A stretch of DNA of 64,000 nucleotides, taken from assembly GCF_000011645.1 (NCBI RefSeq), contig NC_006270.3:2105501-2169500 (forward strand). Direction: 5' to 3'. Below, in pieces: positions 10,101-17,433 of the stretch. Source of the stretch: Bacillus licheniformis DSM 13 = ATCC 14580. Lineage in GTDB: Bacteria > Bacillota > Bacilli > Bacillales > Bacillaceae. Position 1 is the first letter of the stretch; every line of letters begins with the position of its first letter. Under the pieces are notes generated by a model. It saw nothing but the letters and a program-made list of their open reading frames with translations. It was not told where the DNA came from and made no database searches. A program made the position numbers and the translations under genes.

Positions 10101-11730
10101 CTTCCGCTCCGAGCCATGTCAATGTCGATGTGACGATCTGCTCGCGGATTGCATCAATCGGCGGATTGGTAACCTGTGCAAACAGCTGTTTAAAATAGTT
10201 GAACAGCGATTGCGGACGGTCTGACAACACCGCCAGCGGGACATCGTGACCCATTGAACCGAGCGGGTCTTTGCCTTCTGTAATGACAGGAATTAAATAC
10301 TTGTGAATATCTTCGTACGTAAAACCGAATGCTTTCTGGCGGGTCAGCAGATCAGGCACAGATTTTTCTTCGGTTTCCTCAATGTCGTTTGAGACATGAA
10401 CCAGTTCTTTACTGAGCCATTCCTGGTACGGAAACTCTCCGGCGATTTCGGATTTGACTTCTTCATCGGAGATAATACGTCCTTCTTCAAGATCAACAAG
10501 CAGCATTTTTCCGGGATCCAGCCGGTCTTTATATAAAATGTTTTCCTGTTCGACATCAATTACGCCGACTTCGGAAGAAAAAATAAGGTAGTCGTCTTTA
10601 GTGACATAATAGCGAGCGGGTCTGAGTCCGTTCCGGTCTAAAATGGCTCCGATCTGTTTTCCGTTTGTAAAAGAAATCGCAGTCGGGCCGTCCCAAGGCT
10701 CCATTAAAGAGCTGTGATATTCGTAAAATGCCTTCTTTTCTTTTGACATGTACGGGTTCTCGTTCCACGGCTCCGGAATCAGCATCATTGCAGCATGGGC
10801 CGGCTTTCTTCCAGCCAGTACAAAGAATTCAAAAGCGTTATCCAGTATCGAGGAGTCGCTTCCATTTTCATCGAGAATCGGCAAAACCTTCGGCAAGTCT
10901 TCACCGAACGCTTCAGAAACAAACTGCTGCTCCCTCGCTTTCATCCAGTTCATATTGCCGCGCAGCGTATTGATTTCCCCGTTGTGGATCAAATAACGGT
11001 TCGGGTGCGCCCTTTCCCAGCTCGGAAACGTGTTTGTGCTGAAACGGGAGTGAACCAAAGAAAAAGCCGAGACGAAGTCCTCGTCTTGCAAATCTTCATA
11101 GAAGGCATCAACCTGCTCGGGCGTTAAAAGACCTTTATATACGATGGTATTGCTCGAGAGGCTGACGAAATAGAACGTTTTCTCGTGTTCTTTTGCCCAA
11201 TTTTCGGCCTGTTTGCGAATGATGTACAACTTGCGTTCAAATGCCAAATTGTCTTTCAGCGCTTCATTTGCTCCGATAAATACCTGGCGGACGACTGGCG
11301 CGCTTTCTTGTGCGACTGTTCCGATTTTTCCGACATTTACAGGTGCAGTTCGCCAGCCGAGTACCGTCTGCCCTTCCTGTTCGATCAGCTCGTTAATGCG
11401 CGCTTCGGATTTTTCGCGCCCGCTGTCGTCTTTCGAAAAGAAGATCATCCCGACGCCGTAGCGTCCTTTTTCAGGCAAGTTGAAATCGGCGCAGACTTTT
11501 TTAAAAAAAGCATCCGGAATCTGCATCATGATGCCTGCCCCGTCTCCGGTATGCGGGTCACTGCCCTGACCGCCCCGGTGGTCCAATTGGCAAAGCATTT
11601 GCAATCCTTTTTTGACAATATCATGAGTAGGAAGGCCCTTCAAATGAGCATAAAGGCCGATTCCGCATGCATCATGTTCAAATTCAGGACGGTAGAGACC
11701 TTGTGCCTTTGGTAGTTGATTATAAGTCAT
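7165..11730 (-). CDS. gltA: Glutamate synthase (NADPH) large subunit
   Basis: 1521 residues. The class II glutamine amidotransferase domain starts after a short propeptide: in EHDACGIGL, Cys22 is the expected N-terminal nucleophile after processing. The central domain, the FMN-binding (beta/alpha)8 synthase domain with GEGGED and GYDGGTGASP, and the 3Fe-4S cysteine cluster (CVMMRACHLDTCPVG, about residues 1120-1135) follow, then the C-terminal beta-helix with repeated GG-A patterns. It hydrolyses glutamine, channels ammonia and makes glutamate from 2-oxoglutarate. It is transcribed divergently from gltC and shares its control region. Confidence 0.98.
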   Translation of the reverse strand: MTYNQLPKAQGLYRPEFEHDACGIGLYAHLKGLPTHDIVKKGLQMLCQLDHRGGQGSDPHTGDGAGIMMQIPDAFFKKVCADFNLPEKGRYGVGMIFFSKDDSGREKSEARINELIEQEGQTVLGWRTAPVNVGKIGTVAQESAPVVRQVFIGANEALKDNLAFERKLYIIRKQAENWAKEHEKTFYFVSLSSNTIVYKGLLTPEQVDAFYEDLQDEDFVSAFSLVHSRFSTNTFPSWERAHPNRYLIHNGEINTLRGNMNWMKAREQQFVSEAFGEDLPKVLPILDENGSDSSILDNAFEFFVLAGRKPAHAAMMLIPEPWNENPYMSKEKKAFYEYHSSLMEPWDGPTAISFTNGKQIGAILDRNGLRPARYYVTKDDYLIFSSEVGVIDVEQENILYKDRLDPGKMLLVDLEEGRIISDEEVKSEIAGEFPYQEWLSKELVHVSNDIEETEEKSVPDLLTRQKAFGFTYEDIHKYLIPVITEGKDPLGSMGHDVPLAVLSDRPQSLFNYFKQLFAQVTNPPIDAIREQIVTSTLTWLGAEGDILHPNESSCRRIKLYTPVLTNAQFNSLKGLVHKDFKSKTIHTLFTDDLKSGLEDMFKEADRAIAEGVTLLILSDRKMDGQKAPIPALLAVSALHQYLVRAGKRTKVSIIAQSGEAREVHHFAALIGYGADAIHPYLTYATYKQAIEDGALSISYEEAVTKYSKSVTEGVVKVMSKMGISTVQSYRGAQIFEAVGISKDVIDSYFTGTASQLGGIGLDTIAEEAKRRHREAYEDTFSETLDSGSDFQWRKGGEHHAFNPKTIHTLQWACRKGDYSLFKQYSKAADEERIGFLRNLFSFDENRKPLPLEEVESAESIVRRFKTGAMSFGSLSKEAHEALAIAMNRLGGKSNSGEGGEDPARFTPDANGDNRRSAIKQIASGRFGVKSHYLVNADELQIKMAQGAKPGEGGQLPGNKVYPWVANVRGSTPGVGLISPPPHHDIYSIEDLAQLIHDLKNANRDARISVKLVAKAGVGTIAAGVAKATADVIVISGYDGGTGASPKTSIKHTGLPWELGLAEAHQTLMMNGLRERVVLETDGKLMTGRDVVMAALLGAEEFGFATAPLVVLGCVMMRACHLDTCPVGVATQNPELRKKFMGDPDHIVNYMLFVAEEVRELMAQLGFRTVDEMVGRTDVLRVSERAKAHWKAGQLDLSSLLYQPEGTRTFRTPQNHKIDESLDVTQILPAVQSAVENGTPVEASFEIRNINRVTGAITGSEISKRYGEEGLPEDTITLRFTGSAGQSFGAFVPKGMTMYLTGDANDYIGKGLSGGKIAVKAPDEFNPAFRENVIVGNVAFYGATSGEAYINGLAGERFAVRNSGVSVVVEGIGDHGCEYMTGGRVAILGDVGKNFAAGMSGGIAYVYAEDKKAFKRKCNPEMIEFETLEAPEEIAELKTMIENHYKYTESSKAASILDHWEEAVGRFVKVIPKDFKQMIERIKEQKEAGLSDEEALMYAFEAGTKQKIEPSAAASSKEAVAQ

Positions 11731-11796
11731 TGTTCCTCTCCCCCGTTCATTTTTCCCGTTTGTCCCCGGTCATAAAATCTTACAAACTCTAATCCT

Positions 11797-11825
11797 ATTG
11801 TAGGTTTTCAAATCTATACAAACAA
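11797..11825 (-). promoter_or_regulatory. gltA promoter
   Basis: On the minus strand, -35 TTGTTT and -10 TACAAT are separated by exactly 17 bases, 67 bases before the gltA ATG. The element overlaps the predicted gltC promoter, as expected of the divergent gltAB/gltC control region. Confidence 0.65.
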
Positions 11826-11833
11826 TATATAAT
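11805..11833 (+). promoter_or_regulatory. gltC promoter (overlaps gltA promoter)
   Basis: TTTTCA, 17 bases, and TATAAT (11828-11833). The predicted start point falls just before the GltC box, consistent with negative autoregulation of gltC. Confidence 0.6.
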
Positions 11834-11846
11834 TTAGATTAAAACT

Positions 11847-11861
11847 ATCTCATTTTGAGAT
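11847..11861. promoter_or_regulatory. GltC operator (box I)
   Basis: ATCTCATTTTGAGAT is a perfect inverted repeat between gltA and gltC and matches the LysR-type box I remembered from the B. subtilis gltAB/gltC region. A partial copy (AATTTAGATT at 11831-11840) lies one to two turns away on the gltA side and may be box II. Confidence 0.8.
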
Positions 11862-11878
11862 TAGCAGGTGAAACAACG

Positions 11879-12781
11879 ATGGAATTACGCCAATTGCATT
11901 ACTTTATGGAAGTTGCGGAAAGAGAGCATGTATCGGAAGCGGCCATGCACCTTCATGTCGCTCAGTCGGCGATCAGCAGGCAGATCGCCAATCTAGAGGA
12001 AGAGCTCGGCGTTGATTTGTTTGAGCGCGAAGGCCGGAATGTGAAGCTGACTCCGATTGGGAGGCAGTTTTTAGACCATATTAAAACGGCGATGAAAGCG
12101 ATCGATTTTGCGAAGGAACAAATCGACGAGTATTTGGACCCGAATCGCGGGACCGTTAAAATCGGTTTCCCGACAAGCCTTGCGGGCCAGTTCCTCCCGA
12201 CCGTCATTTCCGCTTTTAAAGAGGAGCATCCTAATGTCGCTTTTCTTTTAAGACAGGGATCTTATAAATTTTTAATCGAAGCGGTGAAAAACAGGGATAT
12301 CGATTTGGCTTTTCTCGGTCCCGTCCCGTCAAACATTGCCGAGATTAAAGGAGACATTTTGTTTTCGGAGAGCCTTCTGGCGCTCGTGCCGGTCAATCAT
12401 CCGTTGTCAGGCCAGAAAAGTCTTCATCTCGGCGATCTCAGAAATGATCAGTATGTGCTGTTTCCTGACGGGTACATTCTCCGAAAAATGGCTGTTGACG
12501 CATGCAAGCAAGTCGGATATACGCCTAAAATTTCCTCGGAGGGCGAAGATTTGGATGCGATCAAAGGGCTTGTTTCTGCTGATATGGGGGTGACGCTTTT
12601 GCCGGAAAGCGCCTTTAATGAAACGGCACCCCGTTTTACAAAGAAGATTCCGATTGATTATCCGCAGGTAAAGCGCACGGTCGGGATCATCACCCCTAAA
12701 AACAGGGAGCTTTCCCCTTCTGCAAAAGTCTTTTATCAGTTCGTAAAGAAGTTTTTTTCTCGCCTTCAGCAATATCAATAA
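11879..12781 (+). CDS. gltC: LysR-family activator of gltAB
   Basis: 300 residues from the ATG at 11879 (MELRQLHYF), the same length as B. subtilis GltC; the eight codons upstream lie in the operator region and are rejected. The N-terminal winged helix has AQSAISRQIANLEEELG. The C-terminal part is a LysR substrate-binding domain that senses 2-oxoglutarate (activating) and glutamate (inhibiting) in B. subtilis. GltC activates the divergent gltA-gltB operon and represses itself. In B. subtilis, the RocG glutamate dehydrogenase also inhibits it by contact; that cannot be seen here. Confidence 0.97.
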   Translation: MELRQLHYFMEVAEREHVSEAAMHLHVAQSAISRQIANLEEELGVDLFEREGRNVKLTPIGRQFLDHIKTAMKAIDFAKEQIDEYLDPNRGTVKIGFPTSLAGQFLPTVISAFKEEHPNVAFLLRQGSYKFLIEAVKNRDIDLAFLGPVPSNIAEIKGDILFSESLLALVPVNHPLSGQKSLHLGDLRNDQYVLFPDGYILRKMAVDACKQVGYTPKISSEGEDLDAIKGLVSADMGVTLLPESAFNETAPRFTKKIPIDYPQVKRTVGIITPKNRELSPSAKVFYQFVKKFFSRLQQYQ

Positions 12782-12794
12782 CAGTCTTGCAACG

Positions 12795-12832
12795 AAATCA
12801 GCCGGGCGCAAAAGCTTGGCTGATTTTATTTT
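12795..12832 (+). terminator. Terminator of gltC
   Basis: AAATCAGCC (12795-12803) pairs perfectly with GGCTGATTT (12818-12826) and is followed by a T-rich tail. Confidence 0.85.
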
Positions 12833-12918
12833 ATCATAAATAAAGATAAATGTCTGAATTTTCTGCCCTTTATTGTTTGCGGCCGTGTCTCTTCTATTAT
12901 AATGAGCGCGTCTTACAG

Positions 12919-13131
12919 ATGTATGTTCATCCCTGTTTTATCAAATGGTTTGCCCTTCTTTACATTGCGCTTAACGCAGCTCATGAAGGTCTCCTCTCTT
13001 GGAACGGACATGCCGCACCGGCCGCAGCCGTTGCCGGCCTTGGGCTTGTCAAAACAGCTGAAGCAAAAGGCGGGTTGCATCCGCGCTGCTCCGTTACAAG
13101 GACAGAAAAGGCGATCATCTTCCGGGTTTAA
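12919..13131 (+). CDS. Possible small hydrophobic protein of unknown function
   Basis: The interval 12833-13152 between gltC and the cytochrome gene holds this 70-codon ORF from the ATG at 12919 (an in-frame ATG also exists at 12850). It encodes a hydrophobic segment (FIKWFALLYIALNAA), an Ala/Gly-rich middle and a basic end. Codon use looks coding and a TATAAT lies at 12898-12903, but there is no clear Shine-Dalgarno sequence and I recognise no homologue. It could be a fragment of a decayed gene. Confidence 0.35.
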   Translation: MYVHPCFIKWFALLYIALNAAHEGLLSWNGHAAPAAAVAGLGLVKTAEAKGGLHPRCSVTRTEKAIIFRV

Positions 13132-13152
13132 GCGCCGCCGCGGTGACGAGGT

Positions 13153-13186
13153 TTTAAAAAAGCCGCCAGTCAGGCGGCTTTTCTTT
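13153..13186. terminator. Bidirectional terminator
   Basis: AAGCCGCC (13160-13167) and GGCGGCTT (13173-13180) form a perfect stem flanked by A's on one side and T's on the other. It ends the cytochrome gene on the minus strand and anything crossing 12.9-13.1 kb on the plus strand. Confidence 0.85.
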
Positions 13187-15115
13187 TCATTTTATTTCTT
13201 GCTTTTCAGGCATATCGGCATGGATTAAATAATGGATCAACGCTTTTTGCTCCTGTTTGGAAAAGCCGCTTTTGGCGTCGATCCAAAATTCATGCCCTTT
13301 GCCGGTTACTCTGACTGCTTTTAAGTCGGGCGATTCCGAATTGCTTTTGATGACCTTCTGTCTTAAGTCTCTGTCGATCATCGCCAATAAACTGTTATAA
13401 GGGTTCGCCGGCTTACCTTTGATAATCGTCTTTGGTATGCCTGTTTCTTTCAATGAGCTCCCAACTGCAACCCCTCCGTCGTGCAAATAAGGAGCGCGCC
13501 AGTAAACGCCAATCAGACTCGGCACTTTATACCCGCCTTTGGAATCACCCTGCGCCCACGAAAGCTTGATCTGTTCGGGGTCAAATCCGGCTGTCGGGAC
13601 TTTCAGAACCTCCGGCTTGCGCGGCAGAGGCACCGGTGTGTCAGGCGAATGGACAAGGCTTTTCCCGAATATGCTTTCTGCTTTCTTAAAAGACTGCGCC
13701 CTTGTCGGCTCGGTCCCGATCGTTTCAGCCGAGATGACCTTGTTGTTCGTCAAATACCGGCCGGCATGACAGGATATGCAGCCTGCTTGTTCAAAAACGC
13801 GCCTGCCGCGCCTGATGGTTTGGCCGTCGGTTTTTTGCCGCGGTTCAGGCGGTCTAAGTGTATTTTGCCAGGCAGACACAGCGTTGTTTTCTTCATTTAC
13901 ATTTCGTCCGGGCGAGCTCACATGCACGCCGTCGGGCGCCGCCAGAGTGATTTTAGGAAAGCTCGGCGGCTTGACCATTTGGTTGACGCCCGGTACTCCG
14001 GGAGTGGGGTCTGCTTTTTTGAAAAACGCGGTCGGACTTTCCCCTTTTTTCGGCTGATACCTGTATGTTGAGGCGGGAGCCCTTTGCAGGATCGTCCCGA
14101 TATAAACATCTTCGCTCATTCCGAAAAGCGCCCGGCTTGCCGGAGATTGTGAGAGGCTGTCCGAATTTTGCGCATGAACATTATTGCTGAACACAGTCAA
14201 GCCTTTAAACGGCCCGGCCATTGCCACACCGCTCCAGCTGTACGGATGGTCGCCCAATGTATAGGCATCTGGAATCTGCGTGGGATTGCTTTTCATATCG
14301 ATCGTTGAATCGAAAAAACCTCTCGGCCACTTCAGGAAAATACGATCGACTGCATCTTCGAGGCGGTCCGGATCGGGGAGGCGTTCTTTTTTGCCGTTTC
14401 TTGCGGTGATCACAGGGCTTTTATCATTCATAAATTGTTTAATATTATGAATTTCGGCATGTGTAAAATATGCAGCTGAGTTCGTCGCCAGCGCCAGCAT
14501 CAGCCCTGTATTTAAATCTGAGTTTGTCACGCCTTCCATCACCTTCATCGTTTTCGAATCAACTGTGGCGTGGCAGGCCGCACAGCTGATGCCGGCTTTG
14601 ATTTTTCCGTCAGCGTATTTAAAAGGCATGCCAAGGGGCGCGTATGCCCCTTTTGCAACATCAATGCCGGTGTCGATCTTCTCGCCTTTTTTAAAGGTTT
14701 TCCCGCCGACCTTAACCGTTTCCGCCAATTCGATGCGCAAGTTTGTCGTCCCTTTCCCTTTCAATCCAGCAATGGCTTTCGTCATGTTGGCAGCTGTAAT
14801 GGGACCGTCAAGCAGTCCGACGATATCCGTCAAAAACACCTCGTTTCCGAATGTTTCCTTATAAAATGTCTCACGTCCCAAGTCAAGAAGGCGGTCATCA
14901 ACCTTTACAGCTCCCTCCCCTGCGGACGCGGGCTTATCCGGTGTAAATGCCCCCCATAAATCGTATCCGTGCAATCGTTTTTCTTTTGAGATGACTTTTT
15001 CTTTAGGAGGCATATAGGCATATTCCGGTTCAAGGTGTCTGACCGTGAAATAGCCAATAACGGCTAAAATTGCGATGATAGCAATTGCGGCTAACCACTT
15101 ATGTTTATTCATCAT
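13187..15115 (-). CDS. Membrane-anchored di-haem cytochrome c, MauG/cytochrome-c-peroxidase-like
   Basis: 642 residues. An N-terminal signal anchor (about residues 6-24) leads to an extracytoplasmic domain with two haem c motifs, CAACH (178-182) and CISCH (446-450), and the family-type stretch YLHDGG near residue 546. Two CxxCH motifs far apart in one chain are the hallmark of bacterial di-haem peroxidases and MauG-like oxidases, but the chain is much longer than a classical 330-residue peroxidase, with a large insert between the haems. The Shine-Dalgarno AAAGGAGG favours the second of two adjacent ATG codons (15112) slightly. It is divergent from a phosphodiesterase gene. Its substrate is unknown, and maturation would need the Ccs system encoded elsewhere. 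Confidence 0.85.
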   Translation of the reverse strand: MMNKHKWLAAIAIIAILAVIGYFTVRHLEPEYAYMPPKEKVISKEKRLHGYDLWGAFTPDKPASAGEGAVKVDDRLLDLGRETFYKETFGNEVFLTDIVGLLDGPITAANMTKAIAGLKGKGTTNLRIELAETVKVGGKTFKKGEKIDTGIDVAKGAYAPLGMPFKYADGKIKAGISCAACHATVDSKTMKVMEGVTNSDLNTGLMLALATNSAAYFTHAEIHNIKQFMNDKSPVITARNGKKERLPDPDRLEDAVDRIFLKWPRGFFDSTIDMKSNPTQIPDAYTLGDHPYSWSGVAMAGPFKGLTVFSNNVHAQNSDSLSQSPASRALFGMSEDVYIGTILQRAPASTYRYQPKKGESPTAFFKKADPTPGVPGVNQMVKPPSFPKITLAAPDGVHVSSPGRNVNEENNAVSAWQNTLRPPEPRQKTDGQTIRRGRRVFEQAGCISCHAGRYLTNNKVISAETIGTEPTRAQSFKKAESIFGKSLVHSPDTPVPLPRKPEVLKVPTAGFDPEQIKLSWAQGDSKGGYKVPSLIGVYWRAPYLHDGGVAVGSSLKETGIPKTIIKGKPANPYNSLLAMIDRDLRQKVIKSNSESPDLKAVRVTGKGHEFWIDAKSGFSKQEQKALIHYLIHADMPEKQEIK

Positions 15116-15245
15116 TTTCCCTCCTTTCTAATTGAATAGGCTTCCCAAGAGCTGGCGTAATTCATTTAGAACCTATTACCAGCTATAACTTCCGGCGCCC
15201 CATGCCAGAATATGCATACAATGGGATTAAAGGAATGAGGCCATT

Positions 15246-16820
15246 TTGAAAAAGCTAAGCATTGTACTTGTCATTTTCATATGTGCGCTGGTTTCATTCA
15301 TCATATGGCTGAATGCCGGGGATGAAAAATTGGGGCTCTCAGATGAAGAAGCAGAGGCCGTCAAACCCTCTAAAAAACCGGTCATTGTCCTGATCATCGA
15401 CTCTTTGATGGATCAGCCTTTGAAAAAAGCGATTCAAGAAGGCCGCGCTCCGGCATTAAAATTCTTTCTTGAAAACGGTCATTATGAACCTGAAGTGGCG
15501 AGCGCGTATCCGACCATGTCGGTCGCGATTGACAGCACGCTGCTCACCGGAACTTATCCGAATATCCACCGCGTTCCCGGGCTTGTCTGGTATAATCAGG
15601 CTGGACAGAGAATTGTGAATTACGGGAGCGATAAAAAAGAAATCGCCGCGCTCGGCCTCAAACAAACGATCGAAGACGGGATATATTCTCTCAATCACCG
15701 CCATTTAAACCGAAAGGTGACAACGGTACATGAAGATTTGCAAAAGCAAGGAAAACAGTCGGCATCCATCAACGGGCTCATATACAGGGGACCTGACCGC
15801 CGCGAATTAAACATACCGCCCCCGCTCAAGAAGCTTAGACTGATGCCTGAACATATGACGGTAAACGGGCCGGCTCTTTTTTCGTACGGCCGCTTTGCCC
15901 AGCTTGATCCCGACAACTCCTACCACCATATTTGGCAGGGTTATGGCGTTAACGACAAGTTCACGGCGCAGGAAATGGCTTATTTGATTAAAAAGAGGAA
16001 GCTTCCTGCGCTGACTGTCGCCTACTTGCCCGATTTCGACCACGATGCACACAAAAAAGGCCCGAAGGATATGGAAGGCCTCGAAAAAATGGACCGTCAG
16101 CTGCAGCGTATATTGAATGCATATGATTCTTGGCGCGATGCGGCCGAAAAAGCGGTGTGGGTCGTCATGGGAGACGGCGGACAGACATCGATCGGACGCG
16201 ATAAAGATAAGGCAGCCATCCGGCTCCATTCGCTTTTTAAAGGATATCGGATCGCTAAAATAAACGAAGGCCCAGATCGAAAAGACCAGCTTCTTTTTGC
16301 GGTAAACGACAGAATGGCATACATTTATGTAACGGATCAAAACACGCCGCTGCAAGATGCCGTCAATGAATTGAAAAAAGACGGACGGATCGCTTTCACA
16401 GCGTGGAAAAAAGACGGCTGGATATACGTCGATTCGAAGCGTTCCTTAAAACCGCTGCGGTTTCGTCCGCAAGGCGGTTATCAAGATCCTTACGGGCAGT
16501 CATGGACGATCAGCGGAGATTTTTCCTTATTGGACATTAAAACGGACGGTGCATCGATCATGTATGGCGATTACCCGGATGCTCTTGCCCGCCTGTACAG
16601 CGCCATGCATTCGCATCGCGGACGGTTTGTAATTGCCGATGCGAAACCCGGATTCCAATTTGCCGGAGAAAAGTCTCCCCTCCATTTTGGCGGAGGCGGC
16701 CATGGCTCACTTTATAAAACGGATAGCTTGGCTCCGATGATCATCGTCGGTTCCGAAGAAGTTCCGGCTCACCTTCGCCACCTTGAACTGAAGGATTTTT
16801 TAATGAAGCTCGTACAATGA
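15246..16820 (+). CDS. Membrane-anchored type I phosphodiesterase/nucleotide pyrophosphatase family protein
   Basis: 524 residues from a TTG start preceded by AAAGGAATGAGG. An N-terminal signal anchor (about 5-22) precedes an alkaline-phosphatase-superfamily domain: VLIIDSLMD (metal Asp), AYPTMSVAIDSTLLTG (Thr of the PT pair as predicted nucleophile), LPDFDHDAH (metal Asp/His), VMGDGGQTS and FGGGGHGS near the C-terminus. All the two-zinc ligands of the NPP family seem present. It is an extracellular, membrane-tethered phosphodiesterase or phosphatase; the substrate could be a nucleotide, a phospholipid headgroup or a teichoic-acid-like polymer. It is divergent from the di-haem cytochrome with about 130 bases between. 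Confidence 0.85.
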   Translation: MKKLSIVLVIFICALVSFIIWLNAGDEKLGLSDEEAEAVKPSKKPVIVLIIDSLMDQPLKKAIQEGRAPALKFFLENGHYEPEVASAYPTMSVAIDSTLLTGTYPNIHRVPGLVWYNQAGQRIVNYGSDKKEIAALGLKQTIEDGIYSLNHRHLNRKVTTVHEDLQKQGKQSASINGLIYRGPDRRELNIPPPLKKLRLMPEHMTVNGPALFSYGRFAQLDPDNSYHHIWQGYGVNDKFTAQEMAYLIKKRKLPALTVAYLPDFDHDAHKKGPKDMEGLEKMDRQLQRILNAYDSWRDAAEKAVWVVMGDGGQTSIGRDKDKAAIRLHSLFKGYRIAKINEGPDRKDQLLFAVNDRMAYIYVTDQNTPLQDAVNELKKDGRIAFTAWKKDGWIYVDSKRSLKPLRFRPQGGYQDPYGQSWTISGDFSLLDIKTDGASIMYGDYPDALARLYSAMHSHRGRFVIADAKPGFQFAGEKSPLHFGGGGHGSLYKTDSLAPMIIVGSEEVPAHLRHLELKDFLMKLVQ

Positions 16821-16859
16821 CCCGGTCATGTCATCAATGATCGGGTTTTTTCTTTTTTT
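16820..16859 (+). terminator. Terminator of the phosphodiesterase gene
   Basis: ACCCGGTCAT (16820-16829) and ATGATCGGGT (16837-16846) pair with one wobble and are followed by a long T tract. Confidence 0.85.
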
Positions 16860-16872
16860 CTAGGTTTCTTCT

Positions 16873-16939
16873 TTGACATTCTTTTGTTGTTCTATGTATG
16901 ATAATACCGTGTTTTAGTTTATTTACTTAATTAATTAAA
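16873..16939 (+). promoter_or_regulatory. Promoter and palindromic operator of the marR-yfiB-yfiC operon
   Basis: TTGACA (16873-16878), 18 bases, and TATGAT (16897-16902) form a promoter. Downstream at 16922-16939 lies TTTACTTAATTAATTAAA, an 18-base near-perfect palindrome with one mismatched pair, in a position where the MarR product could block transcription. Binding is inferred. Confidence 0.65.
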
Positions 16940-16959
16940 ATGGAGAAGCAGGTGCTTTT

Positions 16960-17433
16960 ATGAAACAAGATAAAGTCGGCCGCGAGACCGTTGAGCAGTT
17001 GATCGAAGCTTTCAACAGGCTGCGTTATGCGGAAATGAAACAGTCATTTCCTTCAGTTGAATGGAAAAAGACTGAGGCGAAAGCGCTGATGTTTTTAAAT
17101 GAAGCAAACGGTGAAGGAAAAATGGCATCCGAAATCAGCCGCGCTTTGCATGTCACCTCCCCCTTCGTCACGCAGCTGTTGAACAGAATGGAAAAAAAAG
17201 GACTCGTTTTACGGCGCATAGATGAGGATGACAGGCGGATCGTCCGGATTTTTCTAACCGATGAAGGAAAAAAAGCGGCTGACGATGCGCTTAAAGGCCT
17301 GAACCGATGGTTCTTGCAGCTCTCGCGGTTTCTGGGCGAGGCTGAAAGCAGGCACTTCGCCGATCTGATTCATAAGCTGTCCGAGTTTATCGAACAAGGA
17401 GAAAAAACAAGTGAAAAGAAGGTTGAAAAATGA
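16960..17433 (+). CDS. MarR-family repressor of the ABC exporter operon
   Basis: 157 residues with a winged helix: MASEISRALHVTSPFVTQLLNRMEKKGLV forms the helix-turn-helix, and DEDDRRIVRIFLTDEGKK is the wing with the usual MarR acidic/arginine pattern. N- and C-terminal helices form the dimer interface. Its stop codon overlaps the start of the next gene as ATGA, so it is the first cistron of an exporter operon and likely represses it until a ligand binds. The ligand is unknown. Confidence 0.9.
   Translation: MKQDKVGRETVEQLIEAFNRLRYAEMKQSFPSVEWKKTEAKALMFLNEANGEGKMASEISRALHVTSPFVTQLLNRMEKKGLVLRRIDEDDRRIVRIFLTDEGKKAADDALKGLNRWFLQLSRFLGEAESRHFADLIHKLSEFIEQGEKTSEKKVEK

Noticed and set aside
7609..11715. 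Numerous plus-strand ORFs opposite gltA
   Set aside because: Shadow frames of a strongly conserved gene; none has a Shine-Dalgarno sequence or recognisable domain.
12902..13228. 108-codon ORF overlapping the small hydrophobic ORF
   Set aside because: Runs through the bidirectional terminator into the cytochrome gene on the opposite strand, with codon use unlike neighbours.
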